The notes beneath the pieces are model-generated. The model saw nothing but the letters and a program-made list of their open reading frames with translations. It made no database searches and was not told the origin of the DNA. A program made the position numbers and the translations under genes. Source: Eonycteris spelaea (Eukaryota > Chordata > Mammalia > Chiroptera > Pteropodidae). From it: DNA of 64,000 bases. Where the stretch lies: the NCBI GenBank assembly GCA_003508835.1, contig PUFA01000007.1, positions 11,927,001 through 11,991,000 on the forward strand, read 5' to 3'. Shown piece by piece: positions 48,120-59,429 of the stretch. Position 1 is the stretch's first letter, and every line of letters begins with the position of its first letter.

Positions 48120-48376
48120 TATAGAACTTAACCAAGAACACCGGGATGTGGAAACAACTCAGATGTCCATAGACAGATTAACAAATGTGGTATATACATA
48201 AAATAGGGTATTATTCAGTCTTAACAAGGAAAGAAATTCTGATGTATGTTACAACACGGGTGAACCTTGAAGACATACTGTGTGAAATAAGCCAGATGCA
48301 AAAGGACAAATATTGTATAATCCCACTTACATGAGGTCCCTAGAGCAGTCAAATTTATAGAGAGAAAATGAAAGAG
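48120..48376 (+). mobile_element. L1 ORF2/3'UTR fragment, truncated at both ends
   Basis: Reads through the L1 ORF2 end ('tggaaacaactcagatgtcc', 'gtggtatatacataaaatag', 'gtgaaataagccagatgc', 'gtataatcccacttacatga'). It stops at about 48376, before the 3' untranslated region and tail, so its 3' part was lost later. Confidence 0.7.
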
Positions 48377-48545
48377 TAGCAGGATTTGAACCCAGGCTTG
48401 AAATACAGTTTGAAGGGCACTCTCACGTTTCATACTTGAATGAACATTTGTTAAACACCCACCCTGTGCCAGGTACCATGCTGAGCACTGCAGAGTTTGA
48501 GGAAAAGCTTCTTCCTTGCTGGCAACTGATAGCTCCCAGAACATC
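48377..48545 (-). mobile_element. MIR and/or L2 3' fragments, antisense
   Basis: A MIR-type phrase ('caggatttgaacccaggctt') is followed by 'aatgaacatttgttaaacac' and 'ctgtgccaggtaccatgctg', typical of the reversed end of MIR or L2. Confidence 0.5.
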
Positions 48546-49285
48546 AAGTTCTCTCCTCTGCTGGTCCAACTCCACCCACTTGAAACGCAGGACCTGGCCA
48601 AGGCAGGGAGCCCTGTATGGCCTTGAGGAAAGGCAAGCAGGCCCAGGCACTCCACCCTGGTATTGCCCAGGGTTGTTCTCAACAACAATCAATCCCCAAG
48701 GAACCACAGGAAATTCCAAACTTTTCTGCCCCTACTCCCAGCCTCTTGCTCACCAAGGCTTCCTCTAAGAAGTAAACCACGTAGGAATCCACAGGAATCC
48801 ATGGCCTTAACCAGAGAGCAGGCCAGTTGCAGCCTCATGGCCCAGCCCACAAGGAAAGGCCTCAACTTGAGCTCATGTCACTCCCCTAATTATTCCTTGT
48901 GCCTGGAGTCCAACAATAACATAGCATCTTTCATGAGCAGCTCCCACCAGGAACCTTGGAACCTTATGCATGCAGCCAAGCACTGGGAAGTGCTAAAGGG
49001 TCAGGGGGTTGCACAGCCAGCAGTCCCAGGCCTCTGGGGGAGAATCCCAGTTGTTCTCTAGTCCAAAATCCAGACCCAAAAAAATGCCAGAGCCCCCAAC
49101 TGCCTCCAGGTCACTGTGGGTGGGTTCCTAAGAAGGGACGGTAGCTGCACTCAAGCCACCATGCAGAAAAAGCAAGGGGTGGGGGACATGAGACTAAAGA
49201 TATTTTCTCGAGGGTCACATTCACTTAGCAAGTGCTCCCAAGGCTACTCTCTGTTCTACAAACCTTTCTTTTTGTCCTTTTTTTT
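48546..49285. other. Unassigned stretch
   Basis: Several overlapping frames of 98-155 codons lie on both strands around 48221-49061, with no recognised domains. The composition is GC-richer than average, which favours chance frames. Confidence 0.4.
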
Positions 49286-49289
49286 TTTT

Positions 49290-49640
49290 TTTAAGTATTT
49301 ACTAAATACCAGTCCTCTAGTCCTGGTAGATACTGGGAGTGAAAAGCATGATTCTAGAATATAATAGCAAGCAAAACAGCAGCAAGTTCCCTTATATTAT
49401 TGAGATGCGAGACAGACAATTAAATTAATAATTTCAGATCATGGTTAGTGCTTTAAGAAAATAAAACATCATTGTTGCATGGGGGTGAACAGGGAAATGG
49501 ATATTTTAGCAGAGATCTGAATAAAGAGAAGATGGCAAAGCAAAGGCAAGGGAAAAGAATTTCAGGCTGAGGGAACAAAAGTACAAGGCCTCTGATTAAA
49601 TGCTGATCAGGAAGTTAAGAAATGTTAGATGAAAAATTAG
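49290..49640 (-). mobile_element. LINE L2 3' end, antisense
   Basis: Reversed L2 order from its 3' end: 'taagtatttactaaatacca', 'gagacagacaattaaattaa', 'gttagtgctttaagaaaata', 'tttcaggctgagggaacaaa', 'agtacaaggcctctga'. Confidence 0.65.
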
Positions 49641-50500
49641 TATTCTCAGAATTCTAGTACAAGGCAGAGTAAGGATTTTTTTTTAAAGTATAAAGATCAA
49701 AGTGCTATGTTGGAAAGAAATTTGTCTTTGGCTTCAAATGAAGATGCAAAAAGAATGTGTGTGAATATATATTTATTATGTCTCACAAGGGTCTTTTTAA
49801 GAAGGCTTTCATGTCCTTTATCCTTTAAACTTTTATAATATAGGTTGAAAGCATGATACAATCTCTAACTTCCAGCTTATGTATTGAGAGCTCTTTTTTT
49901 TTCCCTCAAAATTAATGAGAACTTCCGTTCTGTTGGGATGTAATTTACCTCCCTTGTTCCAGAATTTGCAGTAAGAATGCTGTGTACCTGTAATTGTACC
50001 TACACACACACACAAATATGTGTGTACATGGGTTAACACGGTGGGAGTATAGGAAGAAGCAGAGGTTGTTTTTCAATATTCATCTTGTTAAAACTGGGAA
50101 GAAAAGAATACATTGTACATAAGTGTGCGACTGCCTGGTCCTCAAGTTAATAAATGTGTTTTTAACTCCTGTTTATGTCCCATTTCTAACATCACTACCA
50201 CCTACATCCTGTCCAAGCTACAATTAAAGTTGAAAAGTGCACGAGGTCTCTACAAACCCTTGTACGGTGAGTGCGCCTGCTCACGTACAATCCACGTGCG
50301 CCCTTCTCGCTCGCTCTCTCTATGAACAAAATTTCCTGGGGATCCTACAGGCTCCGGGCCATATTTCTCCCTTGGCTCTTATTAAAACCAGGTGGGCTGG
50401 AGCCCGGCCTTTCTTTTTCGTTTCTATTTTTTTTCTTTTTTGGACAGAAAACCCTTCACTTGGCCCAAAGCTCCCCCTTCCGGCGTGTTTTCCAGAGGGG
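49641..50500. other. Upstream flank of the CpG island
   Basis: No repeat recognised beyond a short CA run near 50002. On the plus strand a donor-like site 'acggtgagtgc' lies at about 50265. A pyrimidine tract ending 'tttttggacag' forms an acceptor-like site at 50446/50447. An E-box 'cacgtg' lies at about 50293. Confidence 0.35.
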
Positions 50501-50509
50501 ATTTCGTGA

Positions 50510-51125
50510 GCTGAGCACAGGGAGGCGGACAGCTCGTCCTGGCCTGGCAAACGGGGGTGGACTTAAGACAGGCGCGCGGCCCGGCTGTGCAGGGGCAAAG
50601 AGTACAAGGGCAGGGAGTGAGGTTGGGGGAGTAAACAGCTGGTGACCGGGAACAGTTCCGCCCCCGCCACACATTAGAGTTGTCCGCGCGCATTTGAAGG
50701 CCCGCAGAAGCCCAGATCCCCCCAGGGCGGAGGAGAAGGAGCGGAAGGGAAGCCGCTAAGGCGGCGCTTCTCTGATCCTGAAACCCGGGCGGGCGGTGGC
50801 TCGGGCCAGACGCCGGGTCTGCGCCCCGGGCGCGCGGAGGAGCCGCCCGCAGCCCGCGGCTGCGCCTGGCGCCGGGTTCCAGGACGCCCGCGGGTCGCGC
50901 AGCGCCAACCCTCGGCGGCTCGTGTCGCTCGCGTCTCCAGGGACCGGGGCAGGTCCAGCGGGTCAGGTCACCAGTGACGTGGTGGCCTGGGCCGCGGAGC
51001 GACCTTCGCGCTGAGAACTCGGCCGCCCGGCGCCCCAGGATTCGGAGCTTGGGGGAACTCGGGGCTGCCCGGCGCGGGGTCCCTGTGGGCTTCGAGACTG
51101 CCAGCTCGCGCTGCAGCCGGTGGCC
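50510..51125. promoter_or_regulatory. CpG island, probable promoter and 5' exon
   Basis: I count by eye about 70 CpG dinucleotides in 50521-51120, with very high GC, in a window otherwise CpG-poor. It contains an Sp1-type 'gggcggg' at about 50788 and a 'tgacgtgg' CRE/ATF-like word at 50975. No ATG-initiated plus frame of note begins inside it. A plus-strand donor-like site 'ctgca|gtaagg' lies at 51164/51165, just past the island, so a noncoding first exon on the plus strand is plausible. Direction is not settled; the gene is not recognised. Confidence 0.75.
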
Positions 51126-51845
51126 TGAAGGACCAGAACCGGGAAGCCAGTTGGGCCCTCTGCAGTAAGGATGCCTCCTCCTCTGAGGACTCGTAATAAA
51201 ACTGAGCTCTAAGAGCTTCACCCCCCACCCCCAAGCAGCTTGAACCCCAACTCCAGGCCCAGCACCTATGTTGAGGGAGTTGGTTTCTTGTTTGGGTCAA
51301 AGATTTGAGTATCGGTGCTTTAATTGGACTCTAGTTATTCGAAGTCTGGAAACAGGCCTCAGAAGAAAGAAGAGTATCGTTACACATAGAAAGTTGAGGT
51401 GCAGAGAGGAACAGGGATCCCAGAAAATGTGCTTCCAAATTTCGAGTGGCCATTTCCTATTTCTGGGACCAAACACCAAACTAATGTTTTTTGTTGTTGT
51501 TGTTTTTCATTTTCTCTAATTACTGCTTTTTAAAGCCCATTAACAAGCACTATGTAGCCTGACAGCCTTGTTTTCTGAAGGGGTTGCATGAATTTTAAGT
51601 AACCCCAGGAAAGAGCCATCCAGACAAGAAGATTAGAGAGCCTTACCATCCCAAACGTTTGCCTGACACACTCAACGCCATAAAAAACACACCAAAGCGG
51701 GTCACCCCACATATCTGGGTTAGGTTCCCTGTTCATGGGAGAAAGTGTTCTCAGACTTAACCCAAAGATCCTGTGACAGGTAACAAAGGAATTCCAGAGA
51801 AGTTTCCAGATTCAAACAACTCTGGTAGTTTTCTGGCAAAACACT
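51126..51845. other. Downstream flank of the CpG island
   Basis: No repeat family recognised. A TTG run lies at about 51490-51506. Confidence 0.4.
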
Positions 51846-51849
51846 GTCT

Positions 51850-52015
51850 AAGCCAATTTCTCAAATTGTGGTCCCTGGACCACCTACATCAAATTCCCTG
51901 CGGATCCTTGTTACAGGTTCAAGATTTAGGGCCTATGCTATAGCTGATAAGTTAGATTAATAGGAATGATGCCCAGAAATATGCATTTTAGCCAGCTTTA
52001 GAAGGTGAAAAGTGT
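51850..52015 (+). mobile_element. MER5-like hAT-Charlie fragment
   Basis: Opens with 'tctcaaattgtggtccctgg' and 'accacctacatcaaattccc', ends with 'gcattttagccagcttt' and 'gaaggtgaaaag', in MER5 order. Confidence 0.55.
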
Positions 52016-53035
52016 AAAAAGTCTAGCGGTAACTGACAGAAGACCTAAGAAAGACTCTTAAGCTGGTGATAGTGAAAACTGAAAAGAATCCTAATTTGCA
52101 CTGCAAAACTGGGAAACAGCAGAAAACAGTTTTAGCTGGACGTGTATTGAAGAAGCAATTAGATGTCCTCTCCAAGTCATTACATCTGGGTGACTTCCCC
52201 ACCCAGCAAAACACTGAAGGTTTATTCTCCAGAGAGGTTAAATGTATTAAAAACAAGAAGATTCAATGAAAATTTAAATACTGCCCAAGCTCTCTTCCCC
52301 TGCAGGCTGGAAGCCTGACAAATATCCTCCAGAGAGAAGATTGCAAGATTCTTCTCTGGTGACTCTGGCCAGCTAAAGTGAAAAGATAAAAGATAATGAC
52401 ATGAGGGGTTCCTGATCACCCTGTAGTGAGGCCCATAGCTGACAAACCCCATCCACACACAGCAGAACTTCCAGTCGGATTTTTTTTCTGCCCCTTTCGG
52501 CAGATACCAAGAATCGCCAGATGTTAGAAGAAAGATTCTAATGTTAAATATGTGGCAAGAGCAAACAAAAAAACACAAGGCTATAAAGGGAGAAGAAACT
52601 AGGTTTGCTTCTTTGCTTCTTTTTCCATTAAAAATCTTGGAGAGAGAAAGGAAGATACGCATACATGAAACAAGAGCAAGTTTGTTTTTGTTTTTATGGC
52701 AATGAGAACAAGGCAGAGCTCTTGGACATTAAATATATATTTTAAAATAACGGGGATAAAATATAGGTAGAAATATATGAAAATAAAAGACTAATCAGAT
52801 AAACTAAATGACAGGAGTTCCAGAAAGAGAGGACAAAAAAAAAAAAAAAAAAGGAGGCTATCATTAAACGATTAACTAATTAATCAAAAGGATTTCTCTA
52901 AATTAAAGGATATGGGTTTCCTAATTAAAAGGGCCTCTTGAGTACCCAGAGCAATGGTTGAAAATAAACCTGCATGAAGAAACATCATTATGAAATTTTT
53001 AAATATTGGTACAAATAGATTTTAACCACTTCTAA
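52016..53035. other. Unassigned AT-rich stretch
   Basis: A poly-A run lies at 52836-52853. No exon recognised. Part of 52880-53035 may belong to the old L1 that follows. Confidence 0.4.
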
Positions 53036-53149
53036 AGAAAAAGAAATGGGTGACCTAGAAAGGATCAAGAATCAAAACAGCTTCAGACTTCACGATGGCA
53101 ACACTAGAGATTGGAAGGCAACAGTAGCTAATCTATAGGGTAGATTTTA

Positions 53150-53345
53150 AGTTGTACTATATCCGATGCTTTACAGTTTATCCTCGCAACAACCCTCTGA
53201 CATGGGTACTACTGTTATCCTCATTTCACAGGTGAGAAATCTGAAGTACAAAGGAGCAAAGTAACTTGCTCAATATGACACGGGTGATGGGTTGTAGAGC
53301 TGGGATCAGAACCAGGCAGTCTGGCTACAGAGTCCTTGATCTAAT
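53150..53345 (-). mobile_element. MIR SINE, antisense, inside the old L1
   Basis: Contains 'cctcgcaacaaccctctgac', 'gttatcctcatttcacaggt', 'gagctgggatcagaaccagg', 'cagtctggctacagagtcct'. Possible eroded target duplication 'gtagctaat' / 'gtagcaat' on the two sides (about 53127 and 53362). Confidence 0.7.
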
Positions 53346-53499
53346 TGGTATATCACACTGTAGCAATACCTTTAAAGTAAAAGGGAAAAGTACATCCAAC
53401 CCAGAATTATATGTCCAGCCAAGTTATCAATACATGGGAAAATATAGACATCTTTAAATATGCATGTTCTCAAAAAATATCTCTCATGCACCTTTTCTT

Positions 53500-53801
53500 A
53501 AAAAGCTACTAGAATAAAGATCAATATTGAATGATTCCACTTACATGTGATAACTAGAAGAGTCAAATATGTAAGAGACAGAAAGTAGAACAGTGGTGAC
53601 CAGGAACTGGGGAGAGGTGGGAATAAGGAGTTGTTGTTTAATGGGTACAGAGTTTCAATTTGGGGTGATGAAAAAGTTCTGGAGATGGATAATGGTGATA
53701 GTTGCACAATATTGTGGAAGTGCTTAATGCCATTGAACTGTATACTTAGAAATAGTTAAAATGGCAAATTTTATGTTTATCAAAGGGGAAAAAAAGCTAC
53801 T
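53500..53801 (+). mobile_element. 5'-truncated L1 3' end with 11-bp target-site duplication
   Basis: The insert (53511-53790) runs from 'gattccacttacatgtgata' through 'gaactggggagaggtggg', 'gttctggagatggataatgg', 'gccattgaactgtatactta' to a short A-rich end, matching the 3' untranslated region of an L1MA/MB-type element. 'aaaaagctact' occurs at 53500-53510 and again at 53791-53801, a perfect duplication flanking the insert. Confidence 0.75.
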
Positions 53802-53976
53802 TGAGAACAAGTTACTCCACCCAAATGAGAGAGTGAACCAAGAAAGAGAAAACCAAATCAAGAGCAAGGCAAAAGGAATCTCAGGATAATGGTGAAGATT
53901 CTAGGATAGTCACTCTGCAGTAGGCTCAGAGAACAACCATCCTAGATTGGAGCAAGTCAGAAGGTTCCAAGAGTGA

Positions 53977-54398
53977 TGTTATAGAAAAAATCCAAAATTA
54001 GACCGACAAGAAACCAAGTAGTACTCAGAGAGTTGGAGAACTCAGGTTTATTACACCGGTGGTCCCAGAAGAGCTAGTGCTCTGAAGATCTGGCCCCTGA
54101 GCTCAGTTGCAACATTCCTTATATAGACCCTTTTTGGCACAGGCTGATTGGTTAATTTGTCCTCATATGGTTACGAAGTGGCAGGAGTTGCTATGGTTGC
54201 TGGTAGTTACATAGAGTTACAAAGGGCGGGAGTTGCTATTGGTTACCAACAGTTACAAAGTGTTACAAAGTGTGGGAGTTATTAGGGGGTATAGACAGTT
54301 ATATTTGTTGCTTAGATAGATCAAACAGAAGGGAAGGTGAGTCTTTAGTCAATTTCCAGTACAGCCCATGCAGCAAGCATATTTACAGAAGCAGAACA
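53977..54398 (-). mobile_element. Solo LTR of an endogenous retrovirus (class I-like)
   Basis: On the minus strand this 422-bp unit begins TGTTCTG and ends TATAACA. It has a TATATAAGG box (plus 54117-54125) and an AATAAA signal (plus 54047-54052), which implies a short R of about 60 nt and a U5 of about 50 nt. Imperfect direct repeats of about 45-50 bp in U3 (plus about 54175-54290) resemble enhancer repeats. Flanking 4-mers GTGA (53973-53976) and GAGA (54399-54402) look like a one-mismatch target duplication. No internal retroviral genes are adjacent, so this is a solo LTR left by recombination. Confidence 0.75.
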
Positions 54399-54720
54399 GA
54401 GAGCTGATTAGCCTTTTGAATTAAAATTCTTCTTTGATGTCTCCAAAAAGGTGAAATTTATAGAAAACATTTTTTTTTTAACTTGAGAAGATATGTAACC
54501 AACTGGGAGAGAATTTAAGGCTAACTGAATAATTACATTAAAATGTAAGCAAATAAGATTAAGATAATTATTATTCTTGGGAAAAATTAAAGTTGTGATA
54601 GAAAGGAGAGGTAATTTTGGTATTTTTATACTACACAGCTGAGCAGTGAATTGCATGTATCTAGTCATAATCATGCGAACAGTAAATATTTAACCAAAAT
54701 TGATAGAATTACATCAAGAA

Positions 54721-55855
54721 GATGAGGATGTGAGCGGCGTGTGCCAGGGTGGGCAAGTGAGGATGAAAGCTAAATTCTTATATGCCGTTATGGAAATTAA
54801 TAGATAATGCCTTAAAAGAAAAATCAAAAAGTGGCTTACAACATATGTATTAAAATACCAAAATAAATACCTAAAAGAGTTAAAAGCAGTACCCTCCAAG
54901 AAGCAGAAAATTGATGCAGCACAGTGGTTTGTAAACCACTGTTAGCAAACTGAAGGGGTTTGCCTTTGGGGTGTTCCATTCAAGAATGAGATGTGATCAC
55001 AGCTAGGCAGTTTTGTTTACTTGCAGCAAGTAAAGGAGACAGGATTGATATCCAAGTCTGTCTCCCCCAGAAAAAGCCAGGAGCCTTAGCCATTCCTTAT
55101 ATACACTATTTAGTTAATTACACATTTGCTTTTTCTCTTTGTAGTTGGCTACACTTATCAGGTTGGGTTCCTGTCCCAGCTCATCCTGTTTACAGCTGGT
55201 CTGCAAAATACTGTGCTACATTTTAACATGTAGCAAGGATAGCATTTAGTAAGCATGGCCCAGACCTTGAGACTCTTGTCTTATCTACCGCTGCTATTTT
55301 GTGTGTGTGAAAACCCTAGTACAATTATATACTCTGTAAACCATGTGGATGTATAAGTTTGGTGAAAATCAAAATTATTTTTTTAAAAAGAAGATAACAC
55401 AACACTAAAGATCCTCCAGACAGTCCAGAAAAGTCTGTTTCTACCTCTTTGTTTTCTCAAATCAAACTTAACTTTCTTCCAAGCAGTAGTTTTCTGTATG
55501 ACTCCTCTGCTATTCTCTGCCATTATACACATATTTTCACACAGTGGGCTTTTTTGAGCTAGCCTGGGAACTTAACCATTGCCTACACTACTTCTCTGGA
55601 GACATGTATTTCAAGTTCTAACCAAACAACTTCTGAGAAACTTTCAGAACTCCTCCTGTTTATTAATTAGGGAATGTATTACCCTTTCCCACAGGACTTT
55701 ACAATGAAGCCGAAAAAGACATTTGAAAAGTCAGAGAATTGTGCCAGTTGTTGGGTACAGCCAAGCAGTGGTGTGGCCACTGCAAGAAGAAGGGTCAGCG
55801 AGGGGAGCCATCAGCAAAGACAGCGTCAAAGAGGTTCAATTTAAGCTGAACCTAC
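54721..55855. other. Unassigned AT-rich stretch
   Basis: The first part may still be old L1. No exon or other family recognised. Confidence 0.4.
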
Positions 55856-55869
55856 AAAGATGGATCGTG

Positions 55870-56265
55870 CCTTAAATAAGTGATGCTATCAATCAAGACT
55901 TTTATGCAAGTGACAGATACTCAACCCGAACTAGCTAAGCCAGAAACAGAATTTTTTGGTTTACCTAACTAAGACATCACAAGGGGTCTGGCTTCAGGCA
56001 AAGATTGATCCTGGGTCCAACATGTAGCTAAGCTCTCTCCATCTCCATTGTTCTCCTCTTTAGCTCCAGTCTCACCTTCCAGCTTTGCAGCATGGGGTGC
56101 AGATGAAATTGGTGGGTAACTCTATTGACTATACATCAAAATTCTGGGGAAGACCCTGATTGATCCTCTACGGGTTCCGGGAAATAGGTACCACGATTGG
56201 CCAGGCCTGAGTCAGCTGCCAAAAAAGGGAAGATGGGGAATAAACAACCGGGCTGCCAAAGATAA
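55870..56265 (+). mobile_element. Old interspersed repeat, family unnamed
   Basis: Phrase order 'tgcaagtgacagatactcaa', 'cccgaactagctaagccaga', 'ggtctggcttcaggcaaaga', 'cacgattggccaggcctgag' is that of a dispersed mammalian repeat I recognise but cannot name with certainty. Confidence 0.45.
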
Positions 56266-56659
56266 TACCTATGACATCCCAGTATAATTGTACATACCAA
56301 ATATGCTCTAGTGGAGATGTATTAGAGCTCGAGCCAATTGGCAGTGTAAGTAAAAATGCCTCATAAAGGCTAAAGCACCATGAAATGTTGGTTGTGAGTC
56401 AGTACTAAATGTAAGTCCACATTGGCCCTGCCCAGCCAAGCTGCAATTACTCCTGGATCCTTAACTCTCCAAGTGTTTTAAGTTTTTCTTTCCTCCTAGT
56501 AGATTCATTTGTCACGGTTTCCCCAGGTACTGGCCCCTTTCCTCTAACAGAGTCTGCTTCCAAATGCAGTGAAAAATTTTGCTCATGTCATTTTTCAAAG
56601 GAAGTCAGGAGAAAAAAAAAGTCTAAAGTTGGAATAGTTCAAAACTGAAAACATAATGG

Positions 56660-56704
<45 letters not shown>

Positions 56705-57315
56705 CAGATTGTTCTCAGCATCTTTCACTCTACCGTTTCTCTAATCTATTGAGTCACTTTCTTGGCCTCGTTACTCCAGTCCTCAAATAAGCCAAAAATG
56801 TTTCGCTGATACTGGCTGCAATTTATTGAGTGATAGAATATTTGTAATGTACTTTAAGACTGAGCTTATAGCCCTGAAGATTAGGCAATTAATTAGTAGA
56901 GAAATATTTTTGCCATCTAGAAAAAACAAACCAGATTATTTAACATTCTATATTAGAATTTCCCATTTTTATAAGCTTACTTTAGACAGCTGAGTTTTAA
57001 TTAGCTGTGAGGTGTTCATTTACTGCTGACAGTGTGAAGTAAGCTGATGCCTAAATTTGCTTCTGATAAGCCTCTCATTGGTGTCAACATTTAAATACCT
57101 GGTACTACACTGAACTTTGTATTCAAAGATAGTATGGATGAAAGCTTATAAGCTATGAGTCTGAATTTTGCTAAAAAGACCTGAAACCAGATCCTGATAA
57201 TTGTGTCTATAATTGACAATAGCAAATTTTAAAACACGGCCTTCATTTCATTAGCACAAAATTACCAAAACAAGGCATTATTGGATGACTACCTAAGGCC
57301 GTTCTCAAACCACCT
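56266..57315. other. Unassigned stretch
   Basis: Apart from the GT repeat at 56661-56701, no family or exon recognised. Confidence 0.45.
56661..56701. repeat. (TG)n microsatellite
   Basis: Twenty perfect TG units. Confidence 0.97.
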
Positions 57316-57324
57316 TTTCTTTGC

Positions 57325-57735
57325 CGGCTTCCCACTATAGAGACTGCAAATTCCAGGTACTTACTTCTGCAGTCTCCTCTGCAGCTAGCAATGGCCATAT
57401 GATCCAGTCTAGGCCAATGGGATGGAAGAGGCTGATGACTGGGGATTTGGGAGAAAGATTTTCCTACCTCAGTGAAAGATAAGATGCATGAGAAGAGAGC
57501 CCTTTTATTTCTAGCTTCTTCTTTTCTGTTTAGGTCACATTGGAGAATGTAATGCCTGGAGCTCTAGCAGCCTTTTGTGACAAAGCAGAGAAAGCCCAGG
57601 TCACTGGGGACGTCTTTGAGCTACTACACCAACTGGAATGCCCCACCCCCTGCGCATTTCATGTTAAGTGAGAGTAATAATTTCCTACAACTCAATCACT
57701 GGTCATTCTGTCACTTTGAGACATGCTTTATCTTT
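57325..57735 (+). mobile_element. MLT1-like LTR, sense
   Basis: Contains 'gatccagtctaggccaatgg', 'gaatgtaatgcctggagctc', 'agcagccttttgtgac', 'tttgagctactacaccaact', the body of a MaLR-like LTR. Family name tentative. Confidence 0.45.
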
Positions 57736-57809
57736 CAATAATTCAGAAATATGAATTATTTACCCAGTAGCCATTCTATGCGCTCCACTTTCTGACTATG
57801 TGTGGGTTT

Positions 57810-58262
57810 TTATTTGGTATCCTATCTCCCTATGTATCCCATGTAGCCGGTGGAAGCAGATTCTGCCCGCGTTTCCAGAGATGATCACTGGATGGCTGAC
57901 ACTAGTCAATGAATTCCACTCCCCTGGCCTTGAATGGGGATTGATTCAAGAGTCAGCTGCAACTTGTTTCCAACCAGGGTGAATTTGGGATTCTTATATG
58001 GAATGCTGGAAAAGAAGTATTCGCTTCTCAACTACTCACGTGTGAAGCCTAGAACACTACAGCCTTTGTCACCACGAAGTAAGTCAGCCTTTGGCAGAAG
58101 CAGACGCCACAGGAGGCAGAACAGAAAGAGAGAAAGAAACGAAATCCATCATAATGTTACTGAGGTGCTAGGTCATCCTAGTTTGGGACTTTCCATTATA
58201 TGAGTTAATAAATCTCCTTTATTAAAGTCAGTTTGAATTGGATTTTCTGTTTTTTTGCAACT
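57810..58262 (+). mobile_element. MLT1-like LTR, sense (second copy)
   Basis: Ends with 'gagttaataaatctccttta', 'ttggattttctg' and 'ttgcaacttgag', an LTR-like polyadenylation and 3' end. Same orientation as the preceding copy about 75 bp away. The two could be parts of one provirus-derived structure or separate insertions. Confidence 0.4.
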
Positions 58263-58469
58263 TGAGAATGTATTCTGATTTGATATACTGTATTTTCTAT
58301 CTGGGCTATTAGGTAACAGGCAAAGAAGAAAACCAAATGGCAGTCTTTTAAGAGGCAAAATCACCCTCCATATCTCAACCATGTTAGTCAAGTGACTGGC
58401 CATCCATCCTTTTCTTCGCTTATCAAACCTAGAGAAAAAAATGTGTCAAACTGTCACATATAATGTGCC

Positions 58470-58682
58470 TTGCCACTTACTCTGTTGAGCTTTGAACAAA
58501 TTACTTAACCTGTCTGTGCCTTGGTTTCTTTATATGTAAAATGGAGATGATAATAGTATCTGCCTCATAGGGTGGCTCTGAGATTAAGTGAAATCGTATG
58601 TAAAGTGCCCCTAACAGGACTTGTTTGCAGCAAACACTCAGTAGATGTTGGTTATTAAGATTATCAGAAATCCTTAGTCAAC
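58470..58682 (+). mobile_element. MIR SINE
   Basis: Nearly complete MIR in plus order: 'tgccacttactctgttgagc', 'aaattacttaacctgtctgt', 'gccttggtttctttatatgt', 'aaaatggagatgataatagt', 'actcagtagatgttggttat'. Confidence 0.85.
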
Positions 58683-59400
58683 TAGGTATTATGCTAAGAA
58701 GGCCAATGTCTCCTGCCAAATATTCCATGGTATCTTTGTACAAGATACCATCTTGTTGAAGAGCTTACTCTTCTATGGTCGAAAGAAAATAAGATTCCTT
58801 CAGATTTCCAAGAAGGCCGCACAACTCCTTAGCTCACACACAGGTCTCTCACCCGAAGCTCAGTCCTGCCTTTTAGAAGGGGCTGGAGTACTTAAAACAC
58901 TGACTCTTACCCTCCATGAAAGGGGTTAAAGACACACCATATCCCCTTGCCCCAGGAATCCAGATCTAGCCCTGCTCAACACACTAGCACCGCAGCCCAG
59001 CAAGAGGAGAAAGCCCACCCTGGGGGTATTTGTACTTGACAACTGCCTAGTTCACCCCTTATCCCACCCCCAGAAAGACCAGGATGGATTAGTAAACCCA
59101 GAGGAAAAGAGAGAAACCCAGAGACTAAGAAGCAGCCTCTGTAAGCAGGGTTCATGGATCGGTTGCATCAGTGATTTCATCCCTGGTCAAGGATGCCATA
59201 AAAAAGAGAAATATTCAGTGATCATCATTTCACATTGCTGTAAAAGACTCAGAATCAGGGCCCAGAAAGCTTGGGTTCCAGCAACATTCTGCTTTGACAG
59301 GACCTTAAAATGCCTTCTGGAGTTAAGTCAGAGAGAAAAATTCTTAAGGTAACTGAGTGCAGCAAATAACTAAGTATGAAGAATTTACTCTGATTGCCAA
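58683..59400. other. Unassigned stretch upstream of the integrase-like remnant
   Basis: No recognisable retroelement core domain or other family. Confidence 0.4.
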
Positions 59401-59429
59401 AAAGGAATATGGCCAAGGCTCCTAAGGAA

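Larger units (their letters stand above)
53040..54720 (+). mobile_element. Old L1M remnant hosting three later pieces
   Basis: The host pieces read in L1M 3' order: 'gatggcaacactagagattg' (53094), 'cccagaattatatgtccagc' with 'caagttatcaata' (53400), 'gagtgaaccaagaaagagaa' (53830), 'ggagcaagtcagaaggttcc' (53949), and 'gaattacatcaagaagatga' (about 54707). Between them sit a MIR-like piece (53150-53345), a young-looking truncated L1 (53511-53790) and a solo LTR (53977-54398). Confidence 0.55.

Noticed and set aside
48221..49061. Cluster of overlapping 98-155 codon frames on both strands
   Set aside because: Mutually overlapping in several phases, and part of it covers an L1 fragment; chance frames are the simpler reading.
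50424..51221. 265-codon minus-strand open frame, the longest in the window
   Set aside because: It lies across the CpG island, where GC-rich DNA has few stop codons. It is low-complexity P/R/A/S-rich, has no recognised domain, and open frames of similar kind exist on the other strand.
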